Positions 1 to 9,134 of a DNA stretch of 64,000 nucleotides are shown here, piece by piece (the stretch's first letter is position 1; each line of letters begins with the position of its first letter). A program made the position numbers and the translations under genes. This DNA comes from Nocardioides aromaticivorans (GTDB lineage Bacteria; Actinomycetota; Actinomycetes; Propionibacteriales; Nocardioidaceae): the NCBI RefSeq assembly GCF_013408525.1, contig NZ_JACBZM010000001.1:2356001-2420000 (forward strand), in the 5' to 3' direction. The notes beneath the pieces are model-generated. The model made no database searches and was not told the DNA's origin. It worked only from the letters and a program-made list of their open reading frames with translations.

Positions 1-2
1 AG

Positions 3-638
3 GGCCAGGCGGAGGACGTCGCGAAGAGCGACGCTCCTGCCGTCGTCATCCCGACCGGGCGGGCGGCGCCCTCGGTCGCCCTGTTCTCACCGCGGCTGGT
101 CAAGCAGCTCCACCTGACCACGGCCGTCGTCGGCGTCCTGGTCAGGGGGCCGATCAGCGGCGAGGCGCAGAAGGACATCACCGAGGCGATGGCGGCGCTG
201 CCCGACGGCCCGTACTTCTACGTCGAGCGCGGCTACCAGCCGGACGAAGCCGTCCGGATCATCCAGGGCGTGCTGGCCGCCCTGGGCGGGATCCTGATGC
301 TCGGCGGCACGCTGACGGCGACCTTCCTCGCCCTCTCCGACGCCCGGCCCGACCTCGCCACGATGGCCGCGGTGGGAGCCCGGCCACGGACCCGCCGTGG
401 CGTGGCAGCGGCGTACGCGCTCGTCGTGGGCAGCATCGGGGCCCTGCTGGGAGCGCCCGTCGGGTTCATCCCCGGCATCGCGATCAGCCACCCCCTGACC
501 GAGGGCAGCGGGGTCGCGTCGCTCGACGTGCCCTGGCTGCTCATCGCGGTGGTCGTGGTCGGGCTGCCGCTGCTCACCGCGGCCGCCGTGGGGGCGTGCG
601 CGCGCGGCCGGCTGCCGCTGACGGCGCGGATCGACTAG
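3..638 (+). CDS. FtsX-like permease, C-terminal part (5' truncated by window edge)
   Basis: The reading frame is open from the window edge and ends in a TAG at 636-638, so only the last ~211 residues are present. It shows a soluble segment followed by three hydrophobic segments (starting about IIQGVLAALGGILMLGG, then YALVVGSIGALLGAPVGFIPG, then LLIAVVVVGLPLLTAAAVG). This is the usual C-terminal topology of MacB/FtsX-type ABC permease subunits that move substrates or mechanical signals across the membrane. The intervening region ALSDARPDLATMAAVGARPRTRR resembles the cytoplasmic coupling loop of FtsX permeases. The ATPase partner is not in the window. Substrate unknown. Confidence 0.7.
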   Translation, partial: GQAEDVAKSDAPAVVIPTGRAAPSVALFSPRLVKQLHLTTAVVGVLVRGPISGEAQKDITEAMAALPDGPYFYVERGYQPDEAVRIIQGVLAALGGILMLGGTLTATFLALSDARPDLATMAAVGARPRTRRGVAAAYALVVGSIGALLGAPVGFIPGIAISHPLTEGSGVASLDVPWLLIAVVVVGLPLLTAAAVGACARGRLPLTARID

Positions 639-750
639 CGTCGCGGCGCATGGCGCCGCATCGGCGTCGTACGTCGCGCCGATCGTCGCGCTCGCTGAGC
701 AGTGCGCGGCCACGCCGGGGTCGGAGCTCCACGTCGACGGCGACTGACGC

Positions 751-1140
751 TCAGCTCCAGCGCGTTCTCACGTCGTCGAAGGAGCGGATGGCATCGTCGT
801 CGGTCAGCAAGGTCAGGCCTTCGAGCTGGGCTTGAGCGACGAGCATCCGGTCGAACGGGTCGCGATGGGACCAGGACATCGCGCCGGCTCGGGCCATGTG
901 CGCGACCGACAGTGGCAGTTCAGCTGCCTGGACGTTGCGCAGCAGTCGCTGCCAGCCGTCGAGCACCTGCGTGCCGCCGGGCAGCCGGCCGAGCCGGGTC
1001 TTCTGGGCAATCTCGTAGGCGGACGCGGCGGAGACATGGCGTTCGGCTGCCGAGCCGAGCAGCTCGCGCTCGTCGGGCCCGAGCCGGGAGCTGTCGCTCG
1101 CGAGCCACAGCAGGACGTGGGTGTCGAGCAGGAGCCTCAC
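751..1140 (-). CDS. VapC-type PIN-domain toxin ribonuclease
   Basis: PIN-domain protein of about 129 residues. It begins RLLLDTHVLLWLASD, with the first catalytic Asp in LLLDTH, and keeps later acidic positions in DPFDRMLVAQAQ and LLTDDDAI, the four-acid layout of Mg2+-dependent PIN nucleases. These are type II toxins that cleave RNA. I chose the GTG at 1140 because it overlaps the antitoxin stop as GTGA (1137-1140), a classic translational coupling. The open frame extends further upstream but only into antitoxin-coding DNA. The antitoxin gene directly upstream on the same strand supports the assignment. Confidence 0.85.
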   Translation of the reverse strand: MRLLLDTHVLLWLASDSSRLGPDERELLGSAAERHVSAASAYEIAQKTRLGRLPGGTQVLDGWQRLLRNVQAAELPLSVAHMARAGAMSWSHRDPFDRMLVAQAQLEGLTLLTDDDAIRSFDDVRTRWS

Positions 1141-1382
1141 GCGCCGCTCTCCGAGGCTGCGCCCTCCCACGCCGCGATCTCCGCCTCCGGGAGGGGGGCG
1201 AAGAACCTTTCGTCGACCTCGACGTCGTAGCCCCCGTAGACGAGGTCAACCCGCTGCAGCGGACGCAGCTCGGCGATCGGCTTGCCGGCCCGAGCGATGA
1301 TCACGGACTCGCCGGCCTCGACCGACTTCAGGAGCTCCGACAACCGGGTCTTGGCGTCCTGCACGTTCACGGTGGTGGGCAC
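1137..1382 (-). CDS. Phd/YefM-type antitoxin of the VapC pair
   Basis: Protein of 81 residues starting at a GTG. The N-terminal half (VNVQDAKTRLSELLKSVEAG, then SVIIARAGKPIAELRPL) is the recognisable Phd/YefM DNA-binding fold; the acidic C-terminal tail (DVEVDERFFAPLPEAEIAAWEG) would wrap the toxin. Family role: neutralise the PIN toxin and repress the operon. The stop codon overlaps the toxin start. The gene is open for a long way upstream in the same frame, but that part is antisense to the YidC-like gene and has no similarity to the family. Confidence 0.85.
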   Translation of the reverse strand: MPTTVNVQDAKTRLSELLKSVEAGESVIIARAGKPIAELRPLQRVDLVYGGYDVEVDERFFAPLPEAEIAAWEGAASESGA

Positions 1383-1388
1383 GAGGCC

Positions 1389-1417
1389 ATCGTACTTCGA
1401 TGAGACCAGGTTGACCA
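1389..1417 (-). promoter_or_regulatory. Predicted promoter of the toxin-antitoxin operon, probably leaderless
   Basis: On the minus strand a TGGTCA (-35, 1412-1417) and TACGAT (-10, 1389-1394) are separated by 17 bp. The expected transcription start falls at or next to the antitoxin GTG at 1382, so the mRNA would be leaderless. The region just upstream repeats the pentamer TGGTC several times on the minus strand (about 1402-1437), a possible antitoxin-binding array. Prediction from sequence only. Confidence 0.4.
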
Positions 1418-1438
1418 GACCAAGATGACCAACAAGGC

Positions 1439-2233
1439 TCACCGCCGCTGCGCCGCCGGCGACCCCGGCGTCGGGAACCACCGCCAGATGACCGCGGCCT
1501 GGCCGCAGGTCCACAGCCCGCTCATCACCCAGTAGGCCAGCAGCGCGACCGGCGCGACGCCACCCGCCATCAGCATCCCGCCCGCGGAGAGCAGCGGGGC
1601 GAGCCGCTGGGCGCTGACCATGGCCTCGGGCATGCCGTCGGTGACGGTGTTCGGCGCGACGAGGTGGCGCTGGGTGACGAGGCTGACCAGCGCGGCGGTG
1701 CCGGCGAGGCCGGCGACGACGGCGAGGTGGGTGCCCCCGCCGGCGTACCCGTGGGCGGCGAGGGGGACGCCGAGGACGGTCGCGGCGCCGAAGGACGCGA
1801 CGAGTGCGGGGGTGAGCGCGCCGACCGCCGTGCCGCCCGCGACCCGGGCGAGCAGGTGGTAGAGCGCCATCCAGACCGGGATCTGCACCAGCGTCGGCAG
1901 GCAGCCGAGCCGGGAGACGCCGTGCTCCTCGCCCAGGCGGCGGCGCTCCTCGAGGAAGGTGCGCATGGTGTCGGGGTCGCGGTTGGCGATCTTCTCGCGG
2001 TACTCCTCGCTCAGTCGCTGCAGGTGCGGCCGGGCGCGGGCCCCGGCGTGGGCCTGGCGGACCCCGCGGACCACGAGTGGCAGTAGCGCGAGGCGGACGA
2101 GGACGACGACGCCGGCGATGCTGAGCAGCCAGGTGCCTGCCCCGTCGGGGTCGGCGCCGAGGGCGGTGACGGCGGAGTGGGCGGTGGCGACGACGCCCGC
2201 GAGGGCATGGGACAGCGGGTCGAGCACGGACAT
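1439..2233 (-). CDS. YidC/Oxa1-like membrane protein insertase (paralogue type)
   Basis: 264 residues with hydrophobic segments at about 33-54 (WLLSIAGVVVLVRLALLPLVV), 108-125, 130-165 and 215-245. The signature features are the early TM followed by a charged coiled region (QRLSEEYREKIANRDPDTMRTFLEERRRL) and then CLPTLVQIPVWMALYHLL, which is the conserved Oxa1/YidC core that helps insert membrane proteins. It is short and lacks the large periplasmic domain, as expected for Gram-positives. It is not in the usual rpmH-rnpA-yidC context, so it is likely a second copy. An AGGAG Shine-Dalgarno precedes the ATG. It follows the small membrane protein gene on the same strand, probably as an operon. 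Confidence 0.85.
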   Translation of the reverse strand: MSVLDPLSHALAGVVATAHSAVTALGADPDGAGTWLLSIAGVVVLVRLALLPLVVRGVRQAHAGARARPHLQRLSEEYREKIANRDPDTMRTFLEERRRLGEEHGVSRLGCLPTLVQIPVWMALYHLLARVAGGTAVGALTPALVASFGAATVLGVPLAAHGYAGGGTHLAVVAGLAGTAALVSLVTQRHLVAPNTVTDGMPEAMVSAQRLAPLLSAGGMLMAGGVAPVALLAYWVMSGLWTCGQAAVIWRWFPTPGSPAAQRR

Positions 2234-2287
2234 GGCGGAGCTCCTGGGAAGGGAAGGGGAGGGGTCGTGGCTCGCACGAAGCGAGCG

Positions 2288-2590
2288 TCAGACCGTCCCG
2301 GGAGCGCGCGGGCGCACGGGGTGCCGGACCGGGTCCGTCACCAGCGAGGCGAGCGCCGGCACCGGCTGGCGGCTGCCCGGCCAGGTGGCCGGCCGGAGGG
2401 CGAGGATGCCGCCGGCCATCGTACCGACGAGGGCGGCGACGGCCATCGCGAGCATCGCGATGCCGGCGGCCAGCGGGGCGTCGGTGCCCATCGCGAGCAG
2501 CGTCGAGGAGAGCGCCGTGAGCAGGCCGACCAGCAGGGCAGTGACGAGCGCGGACGCGCGCGCCGTGTGCCGGTGGCCGGTGCTGCTCAT
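2288..2590 (-). CDS. Small two-TM membrane protein next to the YidC paralogue
   Basis: About 100 residues using the ATG at 2590 (an upstream in-frame codon exists but lies in the promoter region). Two hydrophobic stretches (ASALVTALLVGLLTALSSTLLAMG and AAGIAMLAMAVAALVGTMAGGILAL) are followed by a basic, proline-rich tail. It resembles the short DUF6412-type proteins that accompany YidC paralogues in actinobacteria, but this is from memory of the context and not verified. It is transcribed toward the YidC-like gene with a 54-bp gap. Function unknown. Confidence 0.6.
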   Translation of the reverse strand: MSSTGHRHTARASALVTALLVGLLTALSSTLLAMGTDAPLAAGIAMLAMAVAALVGTMAGGILALRPATWPGSRQPVPALASLVTDPVRHPVRPRAPGTV

Positions 2591-2630
2591 GCGCCGATCG
2601 TACGGGGCCACTGTCCACCAGATCACTTAA

Positions 2631-2668
2631 AGTCAGTCTTGACTGTTTGTTAGTCGGGGCACCATGCT
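2631..2668 (+). promoter_or_regulatory. Promoter/operator region of the TetR-led acyl-CoA catabolic operon
   Basis: A perfect inverted repeat AGTCA-4-TGACT spans 2631-2644. The right arm overlaps a TTGACT hexamer (2639-2644) that can act as -35, with CATGCT (2663-2668) 18 bp downstream as a weak -10. The predicted transcription start lies at about the TetR ATG (2675). The location between a divergent membrane protein gene and the TetR gene makes autoregulation plausible. Inference from sequence. Confidence 0.45.
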
Positions 2669-2674
2669 GGCCCC

Positions 2675-3295
2675 ATGTCCGCCACCGCCCGCGTGCCGCA
2701 GGAGGAGCGCACCCGCGCCATGCGGCAGCGGCTGATGGAGGCGACCGTCGACCTGCTGGTCGAGAAGGGCTTCAGCGGTACGACGACCACGCTGGTCTCG
2801 GAGCGCGCGGGCGTCAGCCGCGGCGCCCAGCTGCACCACTTCCCCACGAAGAACGACCTCGTCGTCGCGGCCGTCGCCCACCTGACGGAGATCCGCGGCT
2901 CCGACCTCGAGGCCGCCGTCGCCCGCCTCCCCGAGGGCAGCGGGCGCATCGAGGCCGTCGTCCAGATGCTCGGCGACCACTTCGCCTCGCCGGTCTTCAC
3001 CGCGGCGCTCGAGCTGTGGGTCGCGGCCCGCACCGACGCGACCCTGCACGAGGCGGTCGCGCCCCTGGAGCAGCGGGTCGGCCGCGAGACCCACCGGCTC
3101 ACCGTCGAGCTGCTCGGCGCCGACGAGTCGGTGCCCGGCGTGCGCGAGCTCGTCCAGGCGACCCTCGACCTGGTCCGCGGCCTCGGCCTGGCCAACACGC
3201 TCGGCGACGACGCCCGTCGGCGCCGCAGGATCCTCAAGGAGTGGTCGCGCTCGCTGGAGTCGGCGCTCGCCCGTGATCAGAAGGAGAAGCCATGA
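2675..3295 (+). CDS. TetR/AcrR-family regulator, first gene of the AtuA-carboxylase operon
   Basis: 206 residues. The N-terminal HTH is clear: RQRLMEATVDLLVEKGFSGTTTTLVSERAGVSRGAQLHHFPTKNDL, ending in the usual HHFPTKNDLV helix. The C-terminal ligand-binding domain is helical and not diagnostic. Its stop overlaps the ATG of the next gene (ATGA at 3292-3295), so it is cotranscribed with the operon it probably controls. The ligand is likely an acyl-CoA intermediate of the pathway; that is inference from context. Confidence 0.88.
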   Translation: MSATARVPQEERTRAMRQRLMEATVDLLVEKGFSGTTTTLVSERAGVSRGAQLHHFPTKNDLVVAAVAHLTEIRGSDLEAAVARLPEGSGRIEAVVQMLGDHFASPVFTAALELWVAARTDATLHEAVAPLEQRVGRETHRLTVELLGADESVPGVRELVQATLDLVRGLGLANTLGDDARRRRRILKEWSRSLESALARDQKEKP

Positions 3296-4089
3296 GTGTC
3301 CTCGACGACGTCCTCGCCGACCTGGCCGCCGAGGGCGACCAGCTCCGCGCCGCCGTGGCCGGCCTCGACGCGGACGGCTGGCGCACCCTGACGCCCGCCG
3401 AGGGCTGGGACGTGGCCACCACGATCGCCCACCTGTTGTGGACCGACGAGGTCGCCGTGCTCGCCGCCGGGTCGCTGACCGACGAGGGCAAGCAGGCGTG
3501 GGACGCCGTCGTACTCCTGGCGATCGAGGACCCGACCGGGTTCGTCGACAAGGAGGCGCTGCGCATCGGCGAGCTCCCCGCCGACGAGCTGCTCGCCCGC
3601 TGGGACGCCGCCCGGCCCGCGCTTGTCGAGGCGCTGAAGGCCTACCCCGAGGGCCTCAAGATGCCGTGGTTCGGCCCGCCGATGTCGCCGACGTCGATGG
3701 CGACCGCGCGGTTCATGGAGACCTGGGCCCACTCCCTCGACGTGTACGACGCCCTCGGCACCCGTCCGGAGGTGACCGACCGGATCCGCCACGTCGCCCA
3801 CATCGGCGTGCGCACCCGCAACTTCTCCTACGCCAACAACGGCCTCGAGGCTCCGGCTGAGGAGTTCCGCGTCGAGCTGACGGCGCCCAGCGGCGCGACC
3901 TGGACCTGGGGCCCGGAGGACGCTCCCCAGAAGGTCACCGGCTCGGCGTACGACTTCTGCCAGCTGGTCACCCAGCGGGTGCACCGTGACGACACCGACC
4001 TGGTGGCCGTCGGCGACGACGCCGAGAAGTGGCTCACCATCGCGCAGGCGTTCGCCGGTCCGGCGGGCGGCGGAAGGGATCCCCGATGA
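3292..4089 (+). CDS. TIGR03084-family DinB/maleylpyruvate-isomerase-like metal-binding protein
   Basis: 265 residues. The N-terminal region is a four-helix DinB-like bundle with metal-ligand candidates in WDVATTIAHLLWTDE (His at about residue 45) and METWAHSLDVYDALG (His near 147). In the family these belong to the mycothiol-dependent isomerase superfamily, and TIGR03084 members routinely sit beside acyl-CoA metabolism genes in actinobacteria. It overlaps both neighbours by ATGA (3292-3295 and 4086-4089), giving tight translational coupling with the TetR and AtuA-like genes. The reaction is unknown. Confidence 0.8.
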   Translation: MSVLDDVLADLAAEGDQLRAAVAGLDADGWRTLTPAEGWDVATTIAHLLWTDEVAVLAAGSLTDEGKQAWDAVVLLAIEDPTGFVDKEALRIGELPADELLARWDAARPALVEALKAYPEGLKMPWFGPPMSPTSMATARFMETWAHSLDVYDALGTRPEVTDRIRHVAHIGVRTRNFSYANNGLEAPAEEFRVELTAPSGATWTWGPEDAPQKVTGSAYDFCQLVTQRVHRDDTDLVAVGDDAEKWLTIAQAFAGPAGGGRDPR

Positions 4090-5813
4090 CCACACCCATC
4101 AAGGTCGCCAACTGCAGCGGCTTCTACGGCGACCGGCTCTCGGCACTGAAGGAGCAGCTGGAGGGTGGCGACGTCGACGTCATCACCGGCGACTACCTCG
4201 CCGAGCTGACCATGCTGATCCTGGGCATGGACACGCTGCGCGACGCCGACCTCGGCTACGCACGCACCTTCCTCAAGCAGCTCGAGGGCACCCTCGGCCT
4301 CGCGATCGACAAGGGCGTCAAGATCGTCACCAACGCCGGTGGCCTCAACCCGGCCGGCCTCGCGACGCAGGTGCAGAAGCTCGCCGCCGAGCTCGGTGTC
4401 GACGCCAAGGTCGCCCATGTCGAGGGCGACGACCTGCGCTCGGCCAACCTGTTCGAGGGGGCGCTGACGGCCAACGCCTACCTCGGCGCGTTCGGCATCG
4501 CCTCCGCCCTGACCCGTGGCGCCGACATCGTCGTCACCGGGCGCGTGACCGACGCCAGCGTCGTCGTCGGTCCCGCGATCGCCCACCACGGCTGGACCCC
4601 CGAGTCGTACGACGCCCTGGCCGGCGCCGTCGTCGCGGGCCACGTCATCGAGTGCGGCACCCAGGCGACCGGTGGCAACTTCTCCGGCTTCACCGACCTG
4701 TTCCGCGCCGGTGCCCCGATGACGAAGCCGCTGGGTTTCCCCATCGCCGAGATCGCCGCCGACGGCAGCAGCATCATCACCAAGCACGACGGCACGGGCG
4801 GTGCGGTCACCGTCGACACCGTCACCGCGCAGCTGCTCTACGAGATCCAGACCACGCGCTACCTCAACCCCGATGTCACCACCCACCTCGACTCCGTCCG
4901 GCTCCGCGACGCCGGCCCGGACCGGGTCGAGATCTCCGGCGTCACCGGCAGCGCGCCGCCCGAGCAGCTCAAGGTCGCGGTCAACACGCTCGGCGGCTAC
5001 CGCAACCAGGTGGAGTTCGTGCTGACCGGGCTCGACATCGACGCCAAGGCGGAGTGGCTGCGCAGCCAGCTCGACCCGCAGCTGACGGCCGCCGACGTGA
5101 CCTGGACCCAGACGCCCGCCCGCGGCGGCGACTCCGACACCGAGGAAGGCGCGTCGGTGATCCTGCGCTGCATTGGCAAGGACCCCGAGGCCGGCCCGCT
5201 CGGCAAGCCGTTCACCGGCCCGGCCGTCGAGCTCGCGCTCGCCAGCTACCCCGGCTTCACGATGACCACCCCGCCGCAGAAGCCCAGCCCGTTCGGCATC
5301 TACAGGCCCGAGTACGTCGACCGGTCGGCCGTCGAGCACACGGTCGTCCACCACGACGGCACCCGCGAGGTGATCGCCGACCCGACCACCTTCGCCGGCC
5401 CGGCCGAGCTCGACCCCGAGCTCGGGAAGCGGCCGTCGCCGTACCCCGCGCCGGCGGACACGATCACCCGCCGCATGCCGTTGGGGAGCTTCGTGCACGC
5501 CCGCTCCGGCGACAAGGGCGGTGACGCCAACCTCGGCCTGTGGGTGAAGAACGACGGCTCGCCGAAGTACGAGGCGCGGGTCCAGTGGCTCGCGAAGATC
5601 GTCAAGGACCGCAAGGTCCGCGAGCTCGTGCCCGAGGCGAAGGACCTCGACGTCGACGTCTACGTGCTGCCCAACCTGGGCGCCGTGAACATCGTGATCC
5701 ACGGCCTGCTCGGCGACGGCGTCGCCGCGTCCACGCGCTTCGACCCGCAGGCCAAGGGCCTGGGCGAGTGGGTCCGCAGCCGCATCGTCCACATCCAGGA
5801 GGACCTTCTATGA
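4086..5813 (+). CDS. AtuA-like (DUF1446) acyclic terpene utilisation protein
   Basis: 575 residues. The ATG at 4086 gives MTTPIKVANCSGFYGDRLSALKEQ, the canonical start of DUF1446/AtuA proteins, and overlaps the previous stop. The DUF1446 domain covers about 1-440 (GLNPAGLATQ, VVTGRVTDASVVVGPA, GTQATGGNFSGF motifs). From about 468 a second small domain (GSFVHARSGDKGGDANLGLWV) matches the AtuA C-terminal ferredoxin-like fold. In Pseudomonas atuA belongs to the citronellol/geraniol cluster that carries geranyl-CoA carboxylase; its biochemical role is unresolved. The carboxylase and dehydrogenase genes downstream agree with a role in branched-acid or isoprenoid catabolism. Confidence 0.85.
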   Translation: MTTPIKVANCSGFYGDRLSALKEQLEGGDVDVITGDYLAELTMLILGMDTLRDADLGYARTFLKQLEGTLGLAIDKGVKIVTNAGGLNPAGLATQVQKLAAELGVDAKVAHVEGDDLRSANLFEGALTANAYLGAFGIASALTRGADIVVTGRVTDASVVVGPAIAHHGWTPESYDALAGAVVAGHVIECGTQATGGNFSGFTDLFRAGAPMTKPLGFPIAEIAADGSSIITKHDGTGGAVTVDTVTAQLLYEIQTTRYLNPDVTTHLDSVRLRDAGPDRVEISGVTGSAPPEQLKVAVNTLGGYRNQVEFVLTGLDIDAKAEWLRSQLDPQLTAADVTWTQTPARGGDSDTEEGASVILRCIGKDPEAGPLGKPFTGPAVELALASYPGFTMTTPPQKPSPFGIYRPEYVDRSAVEHTVVHHDGTREVIADPTTFAGPAELDPELGKRPSPYPAPADTITRRMPLGSFVHARSGDKGGDANLGLWVKNDGSPKYEARVQWLAKIVKDRKVRELVPEAKDLDVDVYVLPNLGAVNIVIHGLLGDGVAASTRFDPQAKGLGEWVRSRIVHIQEDLL

Positions 5814-5874
5814 ATCACCCCACGAACTTCTCCTCCCCCGCTGCGCTCCTCCGGACAAGTTCGCGGGGACCCCG

Positions 5875-5878
<4 letters not shown>
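5810..5878 (+). CDS. 22-codon relay mini-ORF bridging the AtuA-like and acyl-CoA dehydrogenase genes
   Basis: A 22-residue frame starts at an ATG that overlaps the AtuA-like stop (ATGA 5810-5813) and stops at a TGA that overlaps the dehydrogenase start (ATGA 5875-5878). Most of its length is a palindromic repeat. The dehydrogenase ATG has no convincing Shine-Dalgarno (upstream CGGGGACCCCG), so the mini-ORF could carry terminating ribosomes across the hairpin. There is no similarity to a known peptide; the function, if any, is coupling rather than the peptide. Speculative as a gene, but the double overlap is directly visible. Confidence 0.35.
5818..5868. repeat. Palindromic repeat inside the operon (stem CCCC-CGAACTT)
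   Basis: Inverted arms CCCC-A-CGAACTT (5818-5829) and AAGTTCG-C-GGGG (5857-5868) enclose a 27-nt loop rich in CTCC and GCTGCG. One unpaired position interrupts an otherwise perfect 11-bp stem. There is no T-tract, so it is unlikely to be a strong intrinsic terminator in the middle of an operon. It looks like a short dispersed palindromic element. Confidence 0.6.
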
Positions 5879-7025
<1,147 letters not shown>

Positions 7026-7026
<1 letters not shown>

Positions 7027-7511
7027 TGAGCCTCCTCAAGCCGCTCGGCGGCGAGGTGAGCGTGCACATGAAGGCGCCGGTCGAGGACGTGTGGGCGCTG
7101 GTCAGCGACGTGACCCGGATCGGGGAGTTCTCCCCCGAGACCTTCGAGGCGCAGTGGACCCACGGCGCGACCGGCCCCGCGGTCGGTGCGCGCTTCAAGG
7201 GGCACGTGAAGCGCAACGGCGTCGGGCCCGTCTACTGGACGCCCTGCACCGTCACGAAGTGCGTCGAGCCGGGCAGCAACGGCCAGGCGGTCTTCGAGTT
7301 CGCCGTCGGCCTCGACGACAACGCCATCAACACGTGGGGCTACCGGATGGCTCCGGAGAACGGCGGCACCCGCGTCACCGAGTACTTCCGGCTCACCCCG
7401 GCCTGGTACATCCGCGGCTACTGGCTCCTCCTGGGCCGGCTGCGCAGCAAGACCAACGAGCGCGGCATGCGCACGACCCTCGAGAGGATGAAGGCGGTGG
7501 TGGAGGCATGA
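7026..7511 (+). CDS. SRPBCC/polyketide-cyclase-like lipid-binding protein
   Basis: 161 residues: VSVHMKAPVEDVWALVSDVTRIGEFSPETFEAQW is the hallmark start of the START/SRPBCC fold, a hydrophobic cavity that binds lipids or intermediates. The ATG shares one base with the dehydrogenase stop (TGATG) and the stop overlaps the carboxylase ATG, so it is embedded in the operon. Such proteins are not standard members of leucine or terpene clusters; a cavity protein here could hold a hydrophobic acyl substrate. That is inference. Confidence 0.8.
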
Positions 7512-9124
7512 CCACGACGGAGACCGAGGCGGTCGCGGAGGAGCAGACGCCCGAGCAGCTGCGGCGTACGGCCATGGAGGAGAAGCTCGCCTCGCTGCAC
7601 GCCGAGCAGGCCAAGGCGGTCGAGGCCGGCGGCAAGTACATCGCCCGCCACAAGGAGCGCGGCAAGCTCACCGCCCGCGAGCGGATCGAGCTGCTCGTCG
7701 ACGAGGGCTCTGCCTTCCTGGAGCTGATGCCGCTGGCCGGCTGGGGCAGCGACTTCGCGGTCGGGGCCTCGCTCGTCACGGGCATCGGCGTCGTCGAGGG
7801 CGTCGAGTGCATGATCATCGCCAACGACCCCACGGTGAAGGGCGGCGCCCTCAACCCCTGGTCGCTGAAGAAGTCCTTCCGGGCGGCCGAGATCGCCGAG
7901 AAGAACTTCCTCCCGTCGATCAACCTCACCGAGTCGGGCGGCGCCGACCTCCCCACCCAGAAGGAGATCTTCATCCCCGGTGGGCGCGGCTTCCGCGACC
8001 TGACCCGGTCCAGCGCCCGCAAGCAGCCCACCATCTCGGTGGTCTTCGGCAACTCGACCGCGGGCGGCGCCTACGTCCCCGGCATGAGCGACTACGTGAT
8101 CATGGTCAAGGAGCAGGCCAAGGTCTTCCTGGCCGGCCCGCCGCTGGTGAAGATGGCGACCGGCGAGGAGTCCGACGACGAGACCCTCGGCGGCGCCGAG
8201 ATGCACTCGCGGATCTCCGGCTCCTCCGACTTCCTCGCGGTCGACGAGTACGACGCCATCCGGCTCGCCCGTCGTACCGTCGCCCGGCTCAACTGGCGCA
8301 AGGCCGGGACGCCGCCGGCGGTCGACTACGCCGAGCCGGACCTCGACCCCGAGGACCTGCTCGACCTGATCCCGACCGACCTCAAGGAGCCCTTCGACCC
8401 GCGCGAGGCGATCCTGCGCATCGTCGACGGCACGAGCGCCGGCAACGGCCAGCCCTTCGACGAGTTCAAGCCGCTCTACGGCTCGGCGCTGTGCGTCGGC
8501 TGGGCGCAGATCCACGGCCACCCGGTCGGCATCCTCGCCAACGCGCGCGGCGTGCTGATGAGCGAGGAGGCCCAGAAGGCCGCCCAGTTCATCCAGCTGG
8601 CCAACCAGAAGGACACGCCGCTGCTCTTCCTGCACAACACGACCGGCTACATGGTCGGCGCCGAGTACGAGCAGGGCGGCATCATCAAGCACGGCGCGAT
8701 GATGATCAACGCGGTCTCCAACTCGAAGGTGCCGCACCTGACGGTGATCATGGGTGCGTCGTACGGCGCCGGCAACTACGGCATGAACGGCCGCGCCTAC
8801 GACCCGCGCTTCCTCTTCACCTGGCCGTCCGCGAAGTCCTCGGTCATGGGCCCCGCGCAGCTGGCCGGCGTGCTCGAGATCGTCGCGCGCGAGTCCGCGG
8901 AGAAGAAGGGCCAGCCCTTCGACGCCGAGGGCTTTGCGGGCATCAAGGAGATGGTCGAGCAGCAGATCGAGGAGCAGTCGCTGCCCTACGTCCTCTCCGG
9001 GATGGTGTACGACGACGGCGTCATCGACCCGCGCGACACCCGGACGGTCCTGGGCATCTGCCTGTCCGTCATCGACAACCAGCCGATCGAGGGCGCCATG
9101 AACTTCGGCGTCTTCCGCATGTAG
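7508..9124 (+). CDS. Acyl-CoA carboxylase, carboxyltransferase beta subunit
   Basis: 538 residues, normal size for a methylcrotonyl/geranyl/propionyl-CoA carboxylase beta subunit. It has the N-terminal lead RHKERGKLTARERIELLVDEGS and both oxyanion-type glycine motifs: FGNSTAGGAYVPGMSDYVI and MGASYGAGNYGMNGRAYDPR. It transfers CO2 from carboxybiotin on the alpha subunit to an acyl-CoA. The glycine-rich motif GNYGMNGRAYDP and the linked AtuA gene favour the 3-methylcrotonyl/geranyl-CoA branch over propionyl-CoA, but the substrate needs assay. The start overlaps the SRPBCC stop (ATGA). Confidence 0.9.
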   Translation: MTTTETEAVAEEQTPEQLRRTAMEEKLASLHAEQAKAVEAGGKYIARHKERGKLTARERIELLVDEGSAFLELMPLAGWGSDFAVGASLVTGIGVVEGVECMIIANDPTVKGGALNPWSLKKSFRAAEIAEKNFLPSINLTESGGADLPTQKEIFIPGGRGFRDLTRSSARKQPTISVVFGNSTAGGAYVPGMSDYVIMVKEQAKVFLAGPPLVKMATGEESDDETLGGAEMHSRISGSSDFLAVDEYDAIRLARRTVARLNWRKAGTPPAVDYAEPDLDPEDLLDLIPTDLKEPFDPREAILRIVDGTSAGNGQPFDEFKPLYGSALCVGWAQIHGHPVGILANARGVLMSEEAQKAAQFIQLANQKDTPLLFLHNTTGYMVGAEYEQGGIIKHGAMMINAVSNSKVPHLTVIMGASYGAGNYGMNGRAYDPRFLFTWPSAKSSVMGPAQLAGVLEIVARESAEKKGQPFDAEGFAGIKEMVEQQIEEQSLPYVLSGMVYDDGVIDPRDTRTVLGICLSVIDNQPIEGAMNFGVFRM

Positions 9125-9134
9125 GGGCGAGCCG

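Noticed and set aside
3828..5792. A 654-residue minus-strand frame over the AtuA-like gene
   Set aside because: Composition is Val/Asp/Gly/Arg repeats with no motif, while the plus-strand frame matches AtuA throughout.
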